Part shown: piece by piece, positions 1 through 8,969 of the stretch
Layout: every line of letters starts with the position of its first letter
Numbering within the stretch: the stretch's first letter is position 1
DNA from: a virus
DNA: 24,156 nucleotides
Virus record (IMG/VR): IMGVR_UViG_3300044639_000043
Span: 1 to 24,156 of that record
Reading direction: 5' to 3' (one strand)
Program-made: the position numbers and the translations under genes
Notes under the pieces: generated by a model
Told to the model about the DNA's origin: nothing
The model's database searches: none
What the model saw: only the letters and a program-made list of their open reading frames with translations

Positions 1-630
1 AACATCGCTGGTAGTTCCGCCGATGTTTCCTCGGTGAACGTGAGTAGCGTTGATAAACCAGTATCTAATTCCATCTGTAGTTAAATCAAGAATGGTAGAT
101 GGAGTACCTGCTTGGGTATAAGTAGATGCAGTAGGAGTATCATTGCTCATTGTAATCTTCTTTAATGCACTACCATCTGTTGTAACTAGGCAGTCATTAG
201 TGCCATCATTGGCACCCACAATTACGGTACTATTAGCAGTAGTTAAAATTCTTACAGTGCTATTAAGTAGGGTAGCCTGTCCCTTAGTAAATACATCTAC
301 GCCTTTAGACTCTGCAAACTGGAAACGAAGTGACTCATCCTGAGCTGGTTCAAAGTATTTAATACCTGCGCCAAGGTGGAAGGTTGATTGAGATCTAAAC
401 CACCAACCAGTAAGTGATTGCTCACCAGCTTCTCTGGTCTGGTCATACTGCTCTTTACGATACCTTGCAGTTACTCTGCGATAAGGTGACTCATCAGAGG
501 CTGCAATGAAGAACGGCAGACCGGCAATAGCCATATCATAATTAACACCGGTAGCTGAATAATTGGTAGCACCTGCAGGATTGGATAATACGTAGGGTAT
601 GCCTTCGGTAATATCATCGCCGTATGCCAT
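1..630 (-). CDS. Nozzle-like or beta-rich minor tail protein, partial (3' end outside window)
   Basis: The first 210 codons of a gene that continues past the left edge. I translated it by hand from the ATG at 630. It has a strong Shine-Dalgarno (AAGGAG) overlapping the 3' end of the recombinase gene, 9 bases after that gene's TAA. The protein is mostly beta-strand-like and rich in Thr, Gly and Asn. It contains an aromatic motif SLTGWWFRSQSTFHLGAG at residues 72-89, followed by RFQFAESKGVDVFTKGQ. Proteins of this style in phages are long beta-propeller-like tail proteins, and in short-tailed phages this map position is taken by the tail nozzle (tubular B). That assignment is inference from position and style; the C-terminal part needed to confirm it is missing. 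It could also be another minor tail protein. That it is a real virion-type gene is fairly safe. Confidence 0.7.
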   Translation of the reverse strand, partial: MAYGDDITEGIPYVLSNPAGATNYSATGVNYDMAIAGLPFFIAASDESPYRRVTARYRKEQYDQTREAGEQSLTGWWFRSQSTFHLGAGIKYFEPAQDESLRFQFAESKGVDVFTKGQATLLNSTVRILTTANSTVIVGANDGTNDCLVTTDGSALKKITMSNDTPTASTYTQAGTPSTILDLTTDGIRYWFINATHVHRGNIGGTTSDV

Positions 631-639
631 TATTCTCCT

Positions 640-1431
640 TTAGTCTAAAAGATTCACCAGCGTTCTAGTTCTTCCAGATGCTAGTTGTGTATAAACCTGA
701 GTTGTTGCCACCGATGAGTGGCGCATTAGATCTCTTACTGCTAGTAGATCTCCACCAGATTTCTCTAGCATATTAGTTGCAAAGAAGTGCCTGCAAGCGT
801 GAAAGGTCTTCTTGGTTATACCAAGTCTTTTCATCTCTATTGAGGTTCTCTTTGATAGGCGGTTAGGAGTTACCTCCCATAGCCTTTGGTTTGTTTCATA
901 CTTTAAAATTGTGTCAGCAACTATCTTAGCCACAGGCACAGATAGGTCTGTTCCGCCCTTACCTGCCACTCTAAGGATGTATCCATCCTCTGCCTGCTCA
1001 AGGTCTACACCTCGCAGGTTAGCCACCTCCATAGCCCGTAGGCCAGCGTAACAGCCTATGATAAACCAATCTTTCATAGGTTGTCTTGCTTCGGTGATAA
1101 GCATCTTGGCTTCATTAACAGTTAATGGATGAGGTAAACCTCTACCCTTTCGGATAGCAGGCATATCATCCATTACTCTATTATCAATTAAGCCCATCTT
1201 ATTTAAGGCTTTGAACATACTCTTAAAACGAGCAGCGTAGGTACCCTTAGTACTAGCTGATTTAACAGACATAATAGTACGTTGGATATCATCTAGGTCA
1301 GCATCCTGTGGATGCACACCCATTCTAATAAGCAGGCTCCAGTCATTACGGAACATACTCATTGAATAGCCTTGGGTCTCGTAACGATCCCTCAGCTTAG
1401 CCTTTATATCTTCTAGTGGTATCTGCTCCAT
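640..1431 (-). CDS. int: Tyrosine recombinase (XerC/D-like phage integrase)
   Basis: A 263-residue site-specific recombinase that would cut and rejoin DNA through a 3'-phosphotyrosine intermediate. The N-terminal part (about 1-95) fits a SAM-like core-binding domain. The catalytic domain (about 100-263) carries the full set: Arg132 in GLRAMEV, Lys158 in AGKGG, His211 and Arg214 in HACRH, His238 in LMRHSSV and the nucleophile Tyr247 in TTQVYTQ. The length fits a compact Xer-like or minimal phage integrase with no arm-binding domain. It lies on the same strand as the tail genes and between them: 19 bases after a 48-codon gene and 9 bases before the next tail gene, so it would be co-transcribed with virion genes. 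No Shine-Dalgarno precedes the ATG, and that ATG sits in the loop of a predicted hairpin. Met24 or Met26 are possible later starts. Likely roles are lysogenic integration or genome dimer resolution. Confidence 0.93.
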   Translation of the reverse strand: MEQIPLEDIKAKLRDRYETQGYSMSMFRNDWSLLIRMGVHPQDADLDDIQRTIMSVKSASTKGTYAARFKSMFKALNKMGLIDNRVMDDMPAIRKGRGLPHPLTVNEAKMLITEARQPMKDWFIIGCYAGLRAMEVANLRGVDLEQAEDGYILRVAGKGGTDLSVPVAKIVADTILKYETNQRLWEVTPNRLSKRTSIEMKRLGITKKTFHACRHFFATNMLEKSGGDLLAVRDLMRHSSVATTQVYTQLASGRTRTLVNLLD

Positions 1432-1441
1432 AGAGCGATAC
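1419..1441 (-). promoter_or_regulatory. Hairpin enclosing the integrase start codon
   Basis: On the minus strand GTATC-GCTC pairs with GAGC-(A)-GATAC around the four-base loop TATG, which contains most of the start codon of the recombinase. The stem is nine base pairs with a single-base bulge. The start also lacks a recognisable Shine-Dalgarno. The arrangement could limit initiation unless ribosomes arrive from the upstream gene. It could also be a binding site or chance. Seen directly; function is inferred. Confidence 0.45.
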
Positions 1442-1450
1442 TACCATAAG

Positions 1451-1597
1451 TTACAGACTTGGGGTGGATTGTGCCGCTAATTGTGCATCATAAGTTGATT
1501 TGAGCATTGAAGTATATTCATTGTTGCCTCTGTCAATAATGGCGTATTCTTTAACGCCTTCTAGTGTTTCAATTTCTACAAAAGATACATTATCCAT
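1451..1597 (-). CDS. Small fibre-associated protein, 48 aa, unknown function
   Basis: Translated by hand from the ATG at 1597 to the TAA at 1451. The product starts MDNVSFVEIETLEG and ends AAQSTPSL. It is acidic to neutral, with no membrane segment or signal. The start is two bases downstream of the fibre gene's stop, with GGAG eight bases ahead of the ATG, so it is well placed as a real coupled gene. A 71-codon gene occupies the same place after the other fibre gene, which suggests each fibre carries a small companion (chaperone or tip protein). I do not recognise a named family. Confidence 0.7.
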   Translation of the reverse strand: MDNVSFVEIETLEGVKEYAIIDRGNNEYTSMLKSTYDAQLAAQSTPSL

Positions 1598-1599
1598 TT

Positions 1600-2751
1600 T
1601 TATAACTCCGAACTAAATCCGACAAAACCTGCCGTATTATTATTATTTGCTAACTGGTAAACTCTGAATTGAGTTAAACCGCTTGCCACTGTTCCTTGTA
1701 GTGAACAGGTAGTAACTCCAGACTGATCAATTACAAGATTAGTTAATGTAGTATTAGAAACACTAGGAAATTGAACAGAAACATTCCCAGTATCTAAAGT
1801 GGCTGGTGCTACACGCATTTGAACTGGGAAATTTATACAAAAATCAACCTGCGTGGTTGAGCGTGCTGTTCCTAATCCGTGAACTCCGTAAGATGTAGTT
1901 GGAGTATTGCGATAGTAATACCTTTGACAAGCGGCTAACTCGCCTTGAAGTGTGCCAGTTGCGGTTTGGAACGCGGTGGCTACTGAGCCAGCCTCGATTT
2001 GAAGACCCCAAATATCTATAGTGGCAGTCTGTAATCCTAGCGAATTTGTGAAGGAATTGAAATCACTTCCTGCACTTGTCCAAAGATACCAAATCAGAGA
2101 ACTGCCAGCCGCTATCGTTTTTCCAGAAATACTAGGAACGGCAACCGTGAAAGAATATCTGGCCCAGGAAGTGCTTATAATTTGTTTGGCCGAAGGGACA
2201 ACATAAACACCAGCAGAACCACCACTACCGAATTCTTGATATAAGGTTGTTGCTACAGAAGGAGTTCCCGAGCCAGCCTTCGCCCAAAAAGAAATAGTCA
2301 CAGTCTGCCCAGCAAAAGTTCGAACATCTTCTATTTTCTGACCCAAAATAGTAAATTGCCCAGAAGTTGTTTGACCTGTTGATTCGATGCGAGCAAAATT
2401 CACACCTTCATAACCAGCAACGGGAGCCGTTCCTGCTGTAAAAGTTTGTGCAGAATAAGTAGAAGTTCCACCATTTGCAATAAGCAAAAATCTATCGAAA
2501 CCATAAGTTCCGCTCGTTGTTGTGCTAGAAAAAGAACGCTGATTTACTCTGAAATCACCATTAATAATTTTATTTTTGCCAGCAGCATAATCACCTTGCC
2601 AACGAAGTCCAGTAGTAGCGGAACTATCCGCGACAAGTGTGTCGCCGTTAGATCCTACCGCGAGCTTGGCTGAGCCTGTGGAGAAGGTAAATAAATCACC
2701 TTTAGCTGTTAACGGCGAGTTCGCCGTTGTGGGTATTCTTCCTGTTGCCAT
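1600..2751 (-). CDS. Tail fibre / receptor-binding protein
   Basis: A 383-residue fibre-type protein. The N-terminus (1-52) starts MATGRIPTTANSPLTAKGD and reads as a short virion-anchor module ending in GLRWQG. It resembles the N-terminus of the fibre-type protein encoded at 2972-3643. From about residue 60 (NKIINGDFRVNQRS, then YGFDRF) to about 265 the pattern is that of a jelly-roll carbohydrate-binding or galactose-binding-like domain, as found in phage receptor-binding proteins, with FWAKAGSG and DIWGLQIEAGS as typical strands. The last 115 residues are another beta domain, possibly the trimer tip. The Shine-Dalgarno AGGAGG lies upstream of the ATG and overlaps the end of the previous gene. 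The receptor is unknown, but a surface glycan is the natural expectation. A structural role is clear; the exact fold is inference. Confidence 0.82.
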   Translation of the reverse strand: MATGRIPTTANSPLTAKGDLFTFSTGSAKLAVGSNGDTLVADSSATTGLRWQGDYAAGKNKIINGDFRVNQRSFSSTTTSGTYGFDRFLLIANGGTSTYSAQTFTAGTAPVAGYEGVNFARIESTGQTTSGQFTILGQKIEDVRTFAGQTVTISFWAKAGSGTPSVATTLYQEFGSGGSAGVYVVPSAKQIISTSWARYSFTVAVPSISGKTIAAGSSLIWYLWTSAGSDFNSFTNSLGLQTATIDIWGLQIEAGSVATAFQTATGTLQGELAACQRYYYRNTPTTSYGVHGLGTARSTTQVDFCINFPVQMRVAPATLDTGNVSVQFPSVSNTTLTNLVIDQSGVTTCSLQGTVASGLTQFRVYQLANNNNTAGFVGFSSEL

Positions 2752-2754
2752 TGG

Positions 2755-2970
2755 CTAGTTACCTCCTAGTAGTAGTTGTGCTTCCTCGGCTGTAATACCA
2801 AGGCGATCAAGGATAGCCTGGCGCTGAGTTTCTTTAGCTTCGGCTTCGGCTTTACGAGCCATATAGTTTGCAGCATTTAATTCCATTTGTGCTATTTCAG
2901 CATCGGTTGCATCTCTAATGATTTCCTCACCAGTCTCGCAATTATATTCTTTTACTTGTGGTTTTGTCAT
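2755..2970 (-). CDS. Small fibre-companion protein (putative tail fibre assembly factor)
   Basis: 71 residues: an acidic N-terminal part (CETGEEIIRDATDAEIAQME), then a long Ala/Glu/Lys helix (about 27-50), then RLGITAEEAQLLLGG. Short acidic helical proteins of this layout are common directly after phage fibre genes, where some act as assembly chaperones. It lies between two fibre-type genes, one base after the upstream stop and three bases before the next start. The ending could bind as a small helical hairpin. Being a real gene is well supported; the chaperone role is inferred from position only. Confidence 0.72.
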   Translation of the reverse strand: MTKPQVKEYNCETGEEIIRDATDAEIAQMELNAANYMARKAEAEAKETQRQAILDRLGITAEEAQLLLGGN

Positions 2971-2971
2971 T

Positions 2972-3643
2972 TTAATTTACTCCATATAGATAGGCTGTTC
3001 CACCAGAAAAGTTTGCATCTCCTAATAACTCAATAGAAGTTACAGCAGCACTTCCATCGTAAATGCCATCCATAACTCTTGAAGAACTAGAAGTACCATT
3101 ATATGATTTACAAACAGAATGAACTGCAACGCTGTTTGTATCTGTGTATAATGGAATCCAAATTGCCCACTCACCAAGATTTTTTACAGTTGATGAATTA
3201 GACATAACTCCTAAATAAAATCCTGATGTTGAACTTGATGAAATACCTGAAATAGTTGTATTAACATTACTAATTCCGCTATAAGAATAATTGTTTGTAG
3301 CATCATTATTGAGAGTCATATACAAAGTACCAGTACCAGCAAAATACACTTTTTTCAAAACTAAATAAAGATGTTTATAAGTTCCTGGTATAGAAGTTAT
3401 TGATGTGCTTGCACCAGTTAATGTTGTTCCACCTGTGTTGATTAAAGTCATTCCACCACTTGAAGGTGCAGCAACCCACTCAGGAGCAGTAGCACCAGAA
3501 TTAACAGCAAGAATCTGTGAGGCAGTTCCAATTCCAAGTCTGGCTGGATTACTAGCAGATGAGGCGTACATAATATCGCCAGCAGTTGTTAGTAAGGTGG
3601 GCTGGATACCACCTTCTACATTAGGTATTCTTCCGACTGTCAT
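2972..3643 (-). CDS. Second tail fibre-type protein
   Basis: I start this gene at the ATG at 3643 (MTVGRIPNVEGGIQP), not at the longer in-frame start at 3736. The shorter form begins just after the preceding gene's TAA, and its N-terminus matches the other fibre (GRIP near the start, then LTTAGDIMY and ILAVNSGATAPEW). That gives 223 residues. Residues 1-60 look like a virion anchor. The rest is beta-rich with GGTTLTGASTSITSIPG, a pattern common in phage tip domains, and ends GGTAYLYGVN. No strong Shine-Dalgarno is seen, so coupling to the upstream gene is likely. The product probably binds a host surface structure or forms part of a branched fibre. Confidence 0.75.
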   Translation of the reverse strand: MTVGRIPNVEGGIQPTLLTTAGDIMYASSASNPARLGIGTASQILAVNSGATAPEWVAAPSSGGMTLINTGGTTLTGASTSITSIPGTYKHLYLVLKKVYFAGTGTLYMTLNNDATNNYSYSGISNVNTTISGISSSSTSGFYLGVMSNSSTVKNLGEWAIWIPLYTDTNSVAVHSVCKSYNGTSSSSRVMDGIYDGSAAVTSIELLGDANFSGGTAYLYGVN

Positions 3644-3644
3644 A

Positions 3645-3974
3645 TTAGGAAATCTCGCTTCCGAAGGCTGCGAAGGACATTGTGGCACTTGATGCGTAAA
3701 CAGTAATAACATCTGTTGCACCAACTGTAATACCAAGTGTCAGAGTATCTGAGGCATTGGCAGGTAGTGATACATCATAAGCAATGTACTGAGATGCAGC
3801 AAGGGATGCTCCTGCAACTCGTACTGCAATACGATAGGTAGCAGCAGATGCTGCTTGGTTAGCCACAGTAATTGTTGATACTACAGCCTGTGTAGCTGCA
3901 GGTACTGTATATAGAGTTGTTGCTGTTGTTGCGCTTGGGTTGCTCTGACCAAGCACCTTATATGTTGTTGGCAT
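3645..3974 (-). CDS. Small beta-sandwich virion protein
   Basis: 109 residues, very rich in Ala, Thr, Val and Ser, and almost all predictable as beta strands (TLYTVPAATQAVVSTITVAN; YDVSLPANASDTLTLGI). Proteins of this appearance are common in the tail and fibre regions of environmental phages and are thought to be structural, but I cannot name the family. The Shine-Dalgarno AAGGAG precedes the ATG. The stop is adjacent to the start of the fibre-type gene at 3643. It could be a fibre collar or decoration protein. Confidence 0.7.
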   Translation of the reverse strand: MPTTYKVLGQSNPSATTATTLYTVPAATQAVVSTITVANQAASAATYRIAVRVAGASLAASQYIAYDVSLPANASDTLTLGITVGATDVITVYASSATMSFAAFGSEIS

Positions 3975-3997
3975 TTATTTTTCTCCTTAGTGTTTGG

Positions 3998-4375
3998 TTA
4001 GCCACCCATTAAAAGTAAGCCACTAATGGTTCCACCTGAACCATCAGATAACCCTGCTTCAAATGCGTTTAGATCTGATGAGGTTAGAACGTGCTTCACA
4101 GTAGCTCCGGTAGAATGACTGATGTTGCTAGTCCCTGCCTCACCCCGTGAAATCGTAAATGTGTCCCCTGAAGGACCTGCTGTGATAAAGATTATCTCTT
4201 CATTAGTAGTATCTGGATCTATTGCTACAGTGAATTGACTGTTTGGTACTATAGTAACTCCACCAAGTAAGGTGGTTGCAGTACCAGTTGCTACCGTCAT
4301 TGATGTAACCGTACTATTGATAGTAGATGCTAGTGTTGTTTGAACACTGATAGAGCTAAATAAACGGAGTGCCAT
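3998..4375 (-). CDS. Small structural protein upstream of fibre genes
   Basis: 125 residues with a beta-rich core (SMTVATGTATTLLGG; FTVAIDPDTTNEEIIFI; DTFTISRGEAGT) and a Gly-rich end (GGTISGLLLMGG). The segment with EEIIFI, then a loop, then ISRGEAGT followed by a His-Ser pair resembles a segment of the neighbouring 300-residue protein (DDELIFI, then GFGRGYQGT and PHSQYA), suggesting a shared small beta module. Shine-Dalgarno AAGGAAG sits just before the ATG and overlaps the previous stop. A virion role is likely by position; no function is assigned. Confidence 0.7.
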   Translation of the reverse strand: MALRLFSSISVQTTLASTINSTVTSMTVATGTATTLLGGVTIVPNSQFTVAIDPDTTNEEIIFITAGPSGDTFTISRGEAGTSNISHSTGATVKHVLTSSDLNAFEAGLSDGSGGTISGLLLMGG

Positions 4376-4384
4376 TAATCTTCC

Positions 4385-5270
4385 TTAACGTAGATAGTGG
4401 ATGCGTATTGGATACTTGTCTTTCAACTTCAACGCCTCTTCGTTTAATCTCTGTTGGTACAGAGCGAAGATGTAACGAGAAGCCGAAACACCAGCAGTGG
4501 ATGGAGTCTTGCTATCGGCATTATCAGCCTCAGCAGATGTAAGATTGATACGACCTGAATCTAGGAATGATAGTAATTTATAGGAAGCACCAAGAGTTAC
4601 TACATCCTGAGATGATTGTGGCAAACCAGTAACATCAGCAAAGTCATCTGAATTAGCATCTAATGTATTAGCTGTTGTTGTGTAGTAAACTTGAACTGTT
4701 CTACCAGGTTGAACATTGTCATAGATATTTAAAGTAGCATTAGTATTAAAGGTTGCAGCATTAGCAAAGTTATCTAAGCGCCATCTCTTTAATGGTAACC
4801 ACTCTTGGCTTGATCCGGTAGTTTGCCAAGATACATACAAGACATCCTCAACATCATCTGGTAGGGCATAGGTTGTAACTGATGCGTTAAAGGTAAAAGT
4901 ATATGAGGACACAGCCCAAAGATTAGGATACAAAGAATTGATAGTATCGTTGATAGCCTTCTTAATTGCAGTTCTTGGAAAGGTAGGAGCCAAGGTAACC
5001 TGAGCATATTGTGAATGTGGTGCTGGTACTGTTCCTTGATAACCTCTACCAAATCCTGGTATTACGTTAAGTGTATTAGTTGCCTTATCAAAGGAATCAA
5101 TAAAGATAAGTTCATCATCAACTTCAATAATACCTTTAGCAAGATTTGAGGCAGAGCCGAGAGTAATAGCAGAGCTAGTAGTGGATAAGCCACCAGGATT
5201 ATCTACATAACTGATACGATCTTGGCGCAAGGTATAGCCTTGCAGGTTGGATTTGATTTCATCAACCATT

Positions 5271-5287
<17 letters not shown>
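4385..5287 (-). CDS. Adaptor or tail tubular A-like protein
   Basis: 300 residues. The N-terminal third holds a short helix (MSTLGEMVDEIKSNLQ) and a beta module (VDDELIFIDSFDKATNTLNV). The middle holds RTAIKKAINDTINSLYPNLW, an alpha-helical stretch typical of head-tail adaptor proteins of short-tailed phages. The C-terminal part includes SQDVVTLGASYKLLSFLDSG and ends in a helix (FALYQQRLNEEALKLKDKY). These features and the length fit a ring-forming connector between portal and nozzle (T7 gp11 style). The ATG at 5287 has AGAAGG at good spacing and overlaps the glycosyltransferase gene by 17 bases. Met7 at 5269 is an alternative start that would avoid the overlap. The assignment is inferred, not proven. 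Confidence 0.68.
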
Positions 5288-7541
<2,254 letters not shown>

Positions 7542-7545
<4 letters not shown>

Positions 7546-7829
7546 GTTGAGATCGCTCTCAACGCTTGGGCAGCAGGTAATCCAGTAGTAGATGCTAAAG
7601 AATTACAGACACCGTTAAAGTCAAGGAATTTATTAGAATCAGTACGACTATCAATAGCGTTTAATACACCTACAGTATCTGTAAGATTAGTAGTTACTGA
7701 TCTTTGCACAGCCCATTGGCGAGCAGCTAGTGCTTCACCAACCATCTCTGAAGATGCTCGGTAAGTGCCACCATTTGCTAGGCGATTTAATTCATCTAAT
7801 AATGTAGTGCCAGATACACCTAGTGCCAC
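7542..7829 (-). CDS. Conserved-looking small head/tail-region protein
   Basis: 95 residues starting with GTG at 7829, preceded by GAGGT at good spacing. Mostly alpha-helical: LLDELNRLANGG (10-21), SEMVGEALAARQWAVQ and a C-terminal helix ending AAQALRAIST. No motif of known function. It sits between the mini-gene cluster and the fibre genes, coupled to the next gene by a TTGA overlap. The position would suit a neck or fibre-attachment protein, but nothing in the sequence settles this. Confidence 0.7.
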
Positions 7830-7837
7830 TTGCTACC

Positions 7838-8005
7838 TCACTTCTTTTTAGATTTTTTAGCTACTGCTGCGTTGTCTACTAGATTTGGATAAGGCCGACC
7901 AGCAGCCTTTGCTCTTGCCTTAGCAGCACTCTTTTGTGCTGGTGTTAATTTCTTAGAAGTTTTCTTAGGGTTCTTCTTATCCCAAAATGCTACTTTCTTT
8001 TTCAT
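7838..8005 (-). CDS. Basic mini-protein, 55 aa
   Basis: Translated by hand from the ATG at 8005 (MKKKVAFWDKKNPKKTSK) to the TGA at 7838. More than a third of residues are Lys or Arg, and the middle contains LTPAQKSAAKARAKAAGRPYP. Its ATG overlaps the TGA of the previous gene (ATGA). The composition fits a nucleic-acid-binding peptide. It belongs to a run of similar small basic genes. The helix and the motif GRPYPNLVDN resemble short proteins seen in many aquatic phages, but no function is known to me. Confidence 0.75.
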   Translation of the reverse strand: MKKKVAFWDKKNPKKTSKKLTPAQKSAAKARAKAAGRPYPNLVDNAAVAKKSKKK

Positions 8006-8289
8006 CTACAACTACAATCCCAAGCCCGTAAGGACTTGTTTATTCTAGAGTTAGGATCTCTTGCTGTCTTAGCAGAGGTTAATTTAGATTTCATTCCACA
8101 CATACGGCCACAGAAAGACTTACGTCTTCCAGCAGATTTAGGTGATCTCTTAGCCTCAGCCTTTTTTACTGGAGGTTTAAGATTCATACCTTGTGCTTTA
8201 GCAGATGCTCTGCCAGCAGCATTTAATCCACCTTTAGGATTCTTACCTGCTTTTCTTTGCCACGCCGGACTCTTTGCCATACTCTCCAT
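8002..8289 (-). CDS. Basic small protein with Cys motif (possibly DUF6321-type)
   Basis: 95 residues, rich in Lys and Arg. It carries PAWQRKAGKNPKGGLNAAGR (9-28), then SFCGRMCGMKSKLTSAKTA and DPNSRINKSLRAWDC. This combined pattern recurs in many cyanophage and other aquatic phage genomes; I associate it with DUF6321, from memory only. Cys residues in CGRMC and DCSC could bind metal. The start may be Met1 (8289, preceded by AGGAAAG) or Met4 (8280, preceded by GGAG); the second gives the more usual MAKSPAW start. Function unknown. The gene overlaps the previous mini-gene in another frame and the next by four bases. Confidence 0.8.
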   Translation of the reverse strand: MESMAKSPAWQRKAGKNPKGGLNAAGRASAKAQGMNLKPPVKKAEAKRSPKSAGRRKSFCGRMCGMKSKLTSAKTARDPNSRINKSLRAWDCSCR

Positions 8290-8404
8290 ACTTTCCTAGT
8301 ACTGATCTAATAGATCCATTCTTAGACATACGGACTACACATCCATCTTTAATTTGAACTGGATTAAATCCATCGTGACGTTTGTAGCTACCAGAGGATG
8401 CCAT
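8243..8404 (-). CDS. Mini-protein, 53 aa, overlapping the next gene out of frame
   Basis: Translated by hand from the ATG at 8404 (MASSGSYKRHDGFNPVQIK) to the TAA at 8243. Its first 40 residues look protein-like (CVVRMSKNGSIRSVLGKYG). The last 13 are in the stretch that also encodes the start of the downstream gene, a 47-base out-of-frame overlap. The ATG touches the previous gene's stop (TAATG). No family recognised. I consider it a real gene because the start is coupled and the frame fills what would otherwise be a gap in a packed operon. Confidence 0.62.
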   Translation of the reverse strand: MASSGSYKRHDGFNPVQIKDGCVVRMSKNGSIRSVLGKYGEYGKESGVAKKSR

Positions 8405-8565
8405 TATTTCTTTTTCCTCTTAGACATTCCTGCTTCTGATAAAGCAATTGCAATCGCTTGTTTCTTTGACTTAACCTTCTTAGCAGATTTACCAATATTA
8501 AGTTCGCCCTTTTTAAATTCTCTCATAACCTTAGCGACCTTCTTGGTACCTTTTGCTTTTTTCAT
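8404..8565 (-). CDS. Basic mini-protein, DUF6496-like
   Basis: Translated by hand: 53 residues from the ATG at 8565 (MKKAKGTKKVAKVMREFKKG) to the TAA at 8404. The core is KVMREFKKGELNIGKS, then SKKQAIAIALSEAGMSK. This core, with the QAIAIALSEAG helix, is widespread in phages and bacteria; I associate it with DUF6496, from memory. Strongly basic, with an RKKK ending. Both ends touch neighbours through TAATG overlaps. Function not known; nucleic-acid binding is a plausible guess from charge. Confidence 0.78.
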   Translation of the reverse strand: MKKAKGTKKVAKVMREFKKGELNIGKSAKKVKSKKQAIAIALSEAGMSKRKKK

Positions 8566-8693
8566 TAAGCCATTTTTCCTGGTGCGCCAGTTTGAATTGA
8601 CTCATAGGTGCAATACTTCATAGCACCTTCGTACTGTAATTCAGGTGTTGGATACTTCTGTAAGTCTTCTGACTCCATATAATCTTTCATCAT
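8565..8693 (-). CDS. Mini-protein, 42 aa, not basic
   Basis: Translated by hand from the ATG at 8693 (MMKDYMESEDLQKYPTPELQ) to the TAA at 8565, ending TGAPGKMA. It has GAGGA before the two adjacent Met codons; the second (8690) is an equally possible start. Unlike its neighbours it is acidic, which may mean it partners one of them. Its stop overlaps the next ATG (TAATG). No family recognised. Confidence 0.62.
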   Translation of the reverse strand: MMKDYMESEDLQKYPTPELQYEGAMKYCTYESIQTGAPGKMA

Positions 8694-8717
8694 TTTTTCC
8701 TCATTCTGTTTTAATTA

Positions 8718-8846
8718 TTATCTTACTTTTTTACCGCGACTATTTCCTGGTATCTTTGTTACGTCATTGCCAGATCTCTTTAACGCATCCTCATATGACA
8801 TAGGCTTCTTCTTCTTAGAAACAACTTTCTTTTTATTCATAGGCAT
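8718..8846 (-). CDS. Basic mini-protein, 42 aa
   Basis: Translated by hand from the ATG at 8846 (MPMNKKKVVSKKKKPMSYED) to the TAA at 8718. The first half is a Lys tract, the second half ALKRSGNDVTKIPGNSRG. A modest AGAAG lies upstream, and the ATG is one base past the stop of the previous gene. Function unknown; composition fits binding to DNA or an acidic protein. Confidence 0.66.
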   Translation of the reverse strand: MPMNKKKVVSKKKKPMSYEDALKRSGNDVTKIPGNSRGKKVR

Positions 8847-8847
8847 A

Positions 8848-8967
8848 TTACTTCTTCTTACCCATCTTCTTCATAACCATTTTCTTACCAGTTTTCTTGG
8901 CTAGTTTCATAGCCTTAGCTTTGCCCTTTTTTGTGTAAGGCAGTTTTTCTCCATTTACCATTGGCAT
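8848..8967 (-). CDS. Basic mini-protein, 39 aa
   Basis: Translated by hand from the ATG at 8967 (MPMVNGEKLPYTKKGKAKAM) to the TAA at 8848, ending in a run of Lys and Met (MVMKKMGKKK). GGAG stands ahead of the ATG at normal spacing, and the gene starts two bases after the previous stop. The segment KLPYTKKGKAKAMKLAKKTGKK is typical of very short Lys-rich phage proteins of unknown role. Nearly half of the residues are basic. Confidence 0.72.
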   Translation of the reverse strand: MPMVNGEKLPYTKKGKAKAMKLAKKTGKKMVMKKMGKKK

Positions 8968-8969
8968 AG

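Noticed and set aside
3644-3736. Longer start for the second fibre gene at 3736
   Set aside because: The extra 31 residues overlap the previous gene in another frame and do not look like a fibre anchor; the start at 3643 aligns with the other fibre and follows the upstream stop.
4789-5052. Minus-strand 87-codon frame within the adaptor-like gene
   Set aside because: Alternative frame of a real gene; composition is not protein-like and there is no coupled start.
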